A stretch of DNA of 9,015 nt from Bacteroidales bacterium (GTDB taxonomy: Bacteria > Bacteroidota > Bacteroidia > Bacteroidales > JALTDM01). The stretch lies in the NCBI GenBank assembly GCA_026996635.1, contig JALWKH010000437.1, positions 1-9,015 on the forward strand, in the 5' to 3' direction. The position numbers were made by a program, and so were the translations under genes. Position 1 is the first letter of the stretch. Every line of letters starts with the position of its first letter. Below are positions 7,481-9,015 of the stretch, piece after piece. Under the pieces are notes generated by a model. It was not told the DNA's origin. It saw only the letters and a list, made by a program, of their open reading frames with translations, and did no database searches.

Positions 7481-7524
7481 ACATTTTTTTTTCAGGAATT
7501 AGTGATTGTATATGTCAATAATAA

Positions 7525-7551
7525 TTGTTGTTATTTTCTTTTATACCTTTG
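7525..7551 (+). promoter_or_regulatory. Bacteroidota promoter for the TMTC-like membrane protein gene
   Basis: TACCTTTG (7544-7551) matches the -7 consensus TAnnTTTG. TTG (7525-7527, repeated at 7528-7530) is a candidate -33 element. The 16-nt spacing is slightly shorter than usual for this promoter class. The start codon lies 19 nt past the box, implying a leader of only about 10-13 nt. Confidence 0.5.
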
Positions 7552-7570
7552 CAATAAACAAGTTTGAGAG

Positions 7571-9015
7571 ATGAAAGATTTTAAGAAAAGGGTTTTGTAC
7601 ATTCTGGTGGTTGCAGGATTTATTCTTTACGGAAATACGGTTTTTAATAAGTATGCACTTGATGATGCTATTGTTATTACAAGCAATAAGTTTACAAAGA
7701 AGGGGATAAGTGGGATTAAAGATATTTTGACCACGGAATTTTTTACAGGATTTTTCGGGAAGAAGAAAAACCTTGTGAGTGGCGGAAGGTACAGACCATT
7801 ATCGGTGGTAACATTTGCAGTTGAGTATGAATTTTTTGGTGAAAATCCTCACATTAGCCATTTTGTTAATGTTGTTTTGTATATTCTTACAGGATATTTA
7901 TTGTTTTTGGTATTGTTGCAATTATTCCCCGTTGGAGATAGATTGTATTTATCATTACCTGTTATTACTTTGATGTTGTGGTTTTTTCATCCTTTGCATA
8001 CCGAAGTTGTTGCCAATATAAAAGGGCGTGATGAAATAATGTCGTTAATGTTTTCTCTATTGGCTTTTTATTTGTTTTTTAAGTCTTTTTCAAAAAATAA
8101 GATCTTGTTTTTGTCTTTATCTGCATTGTCCCTTTTTTTGGGTTTGATGTCAAAAGAGACGGCAATAGCATTTGTTTTTGTTATTCCTTTTGCCAAATGG
8201 CTGTTTGATGATGAAAAAGTAAAAAATCTTATAGTGCCTACTTTGTTTTTACTTGGCGTAAGTATAATTTATTTGATAATCCGTTTTTCGATTGTTGGCT
8301 TGCCTACCACAAAGATTCCTGCAGAATTGATGAATAATCCGTTTCTGTATGCAACAGGTATGCAGAAGTTTGCAACAATATTTTTCACATTCCTTGTTTA
8401 TTTTAAGTTATTATTGTTCCCGCATCCGCTTACTTACGATTATTATCCATATCATATTCACCTTACGGACTTTTCTAATCCGATGGTAATATTTTCTGTT
8501 ATTTTAAATTTAGCATTGGTAATTATTGCTATTGTTTATCTTAAAAAGAATAAAACCGTTTCGTTTGCTATTATCTTTTATTATTCTACATTTTTCTTGG
8601 TGTCCAATCTTTTGTTCCCCGTAGGTGTATTTATGAATGAAAGGTTTATGTTTGTACCTTCCATAGGTTTTGCTATTGCCGCAGCATACTTTTTGTTAAA
8701 AATAAAAAATGAAAATCTGATAAAAGGGATTTTAGCGGTTTTTTTACTTCTGTATTCTGTTAAAACCATTTCAAGAAATTTTGATTGGTATGACGATTAT
8801 ACTTTGTTCACCCATGATGTAAAAATTTCTTATGACAGTGCCAAAAGTAATACCTCTGCCGGTGGAGTCATTATTGATAAGTCAAAATCAATTCCCGATC
8901 CCGAGAAAAAACATTCAATGCTTTTATTGGCAAAAAAATATTTGCATAGATCCGTAAATATTCACCCGCGATATGTTGATGCCTTACTTTTACTTGGTAA
9001 TGCTTATTATGAAGA
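7571..9015 (+). CDS. TMTC-like GT-C glycosyltransferase (protein O-mannosyltransferase type) with C-terminal TPR, 3' partial
   Basis: The frame is open from the ATG at 7571 to the right edge (481 codons plus 2 nt), so the C-terminus is missing. An in-frame TGA at 7565-7567 immediately before the ATG fixes the start. I count about 11-12 hydrophobic segments, at about 8-26, 97-119, 127-145, 155-173, 178-195, 198-211, 219-237, 265-284, 303-324, 331-352, 360-376 and 384-400. Motifs shared with TMTC proteins are the acidic pair Asp31-Asp32 in the first extracytoplasmic loop, RYRPLSVVTF (73-82), HFVNVVLY (97-104), FFHPLHTEVVANIKGRDE (138-155), SKETA (194-198), NERFMFVPSIG (356-366) and SRNFDWYDDYTLF (401-413). 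A TPR-like helix pair begins at about 453 (AKKYLHRSVNIHPRYVDALL and on) and is likely the first of several. The inferred role is transfer of a sugar from a polyprenyl-phosphate donor to exported proteins or glycans; neither donor nor acceptor can be read. A non-catalytic membrane TPR protein is the alternative. Confidence 0.8.
   Translation, partial: MKDFKKRVLYILVVAGFILYGNTVFNKYALDDAIVITSNKFTKKGISGIKDILTTEFFTGFFGKKKNLVSGGRYRPLSVVTFAVEYEFFGENPHISHFVNVVLYILTGYLLFLVLLQLFPVGDRLYLSLPVITLMLWFFHPLHTEVVANIKGRDEIMSLMFSLLAFYLFFKSFSKNKILFLSLSALSLFLGLMSKETAIAFVFVIPFAKWLFDDEKVKNLIVPTLFLLGVSIIYLIIRFSIVGLPTTKIPAELMNNPFLYATGMQKFATIFFTFLVYFKLLLFPHPLTYDYYPYHIHLTDFSNPMVIFSVILNLALVIIAIVYLKKNKTVSFAIIFYYSTFFLVSNLLFPVGVFMNERFMFVPSIGFAIAAAYFLLKIKNENLIKGILAVFLLLYSVKTISRNFDWYDDYTLFTHDVKISYDSAKSNTSAGGVIIDKSKSIPDPEKKHSMLLLAKKYLHRSVNIHPRYVDALLLLGNAYYE

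Noticed and set aside
1..9015. CRISPR arrays, tRNA or rRNA genes, insertion sequences, phage or defence genes
   Set aside because: I looked for spaced direct repeats, cloverleaf-like sequences, transposase motifs and terminal inverted repeats, and found none. Nearly all of the window is filled by the six coding regions.

Overview
The window reads as a chromosomal segment of a Bacteroidota (Bacteroidetes) bacterium, moderately AT-rich. Four observations support this: a secreted protein with a type IX secretion (T9SS) type A C-terminal sorting domain and a glutamine at the predicted +1 position after the signal peptide; promoter -7 elements of the Bacteroidota form TAnnTTTG; A-rich leaders without a Shine-Dalgarno sequence; and PRPP synthetase and alpha-oxoamine synthase proteins of the Bacteroidota type. 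I cannot assign a genus.

Layout. Positions 1-4080 (+) hold a tight cluster gatE (5' end cut by the window edge) - gatD - prs, with gaps of 2 and 18 nt. Positions 4135-5964 (+) hold a secreted multi-domain beta-sandwich protein with its own promoter, ending in a strong intrinsic terminator (5989-6019). A short non-coding stretch (6020-6141) follows, where I see only a small 5-bp hairpin. Next is a terminator for the opposite strand (6142-6171) and a convergent gene on the minus strand (6196-7446) for a PLP-dependent alpha-oxoamine synthase, possibly serine palmitoyltransferase-like. A divergent promoter region (7447-7570) then leads into a plus-strand gene from 7571 that runs off the right edge. 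It encodes a multi-pass membrane protein with a following TPR, resembling TMTC-type O-mannosyltransferases.

The main point of interest is gatE-gatD. GatDE is the heterodimeric Glu-tRNA(Gln) amidotransferase classically regarded as archaea-specific. Here both subunits are intact in every visible catalytic motif and sit in an otherwise ordinary Bacteroidota neighbourhood, in an apparent operon with prs. GatD would release ammonia from glutamine or asparagine, and GatE would use it to convert Glu-tRNA(Gln) to Gln-tRNA(Gln). This implies an archaeal-type indirect route to Gln-tRNA, or some other tRNA-linked role, in this bacterium. The other genes are ordinary for the phylum: PRPP synthesis, T9SS cargo, amino acid or sphingoid-base metabolism, and envelope glycosylation.
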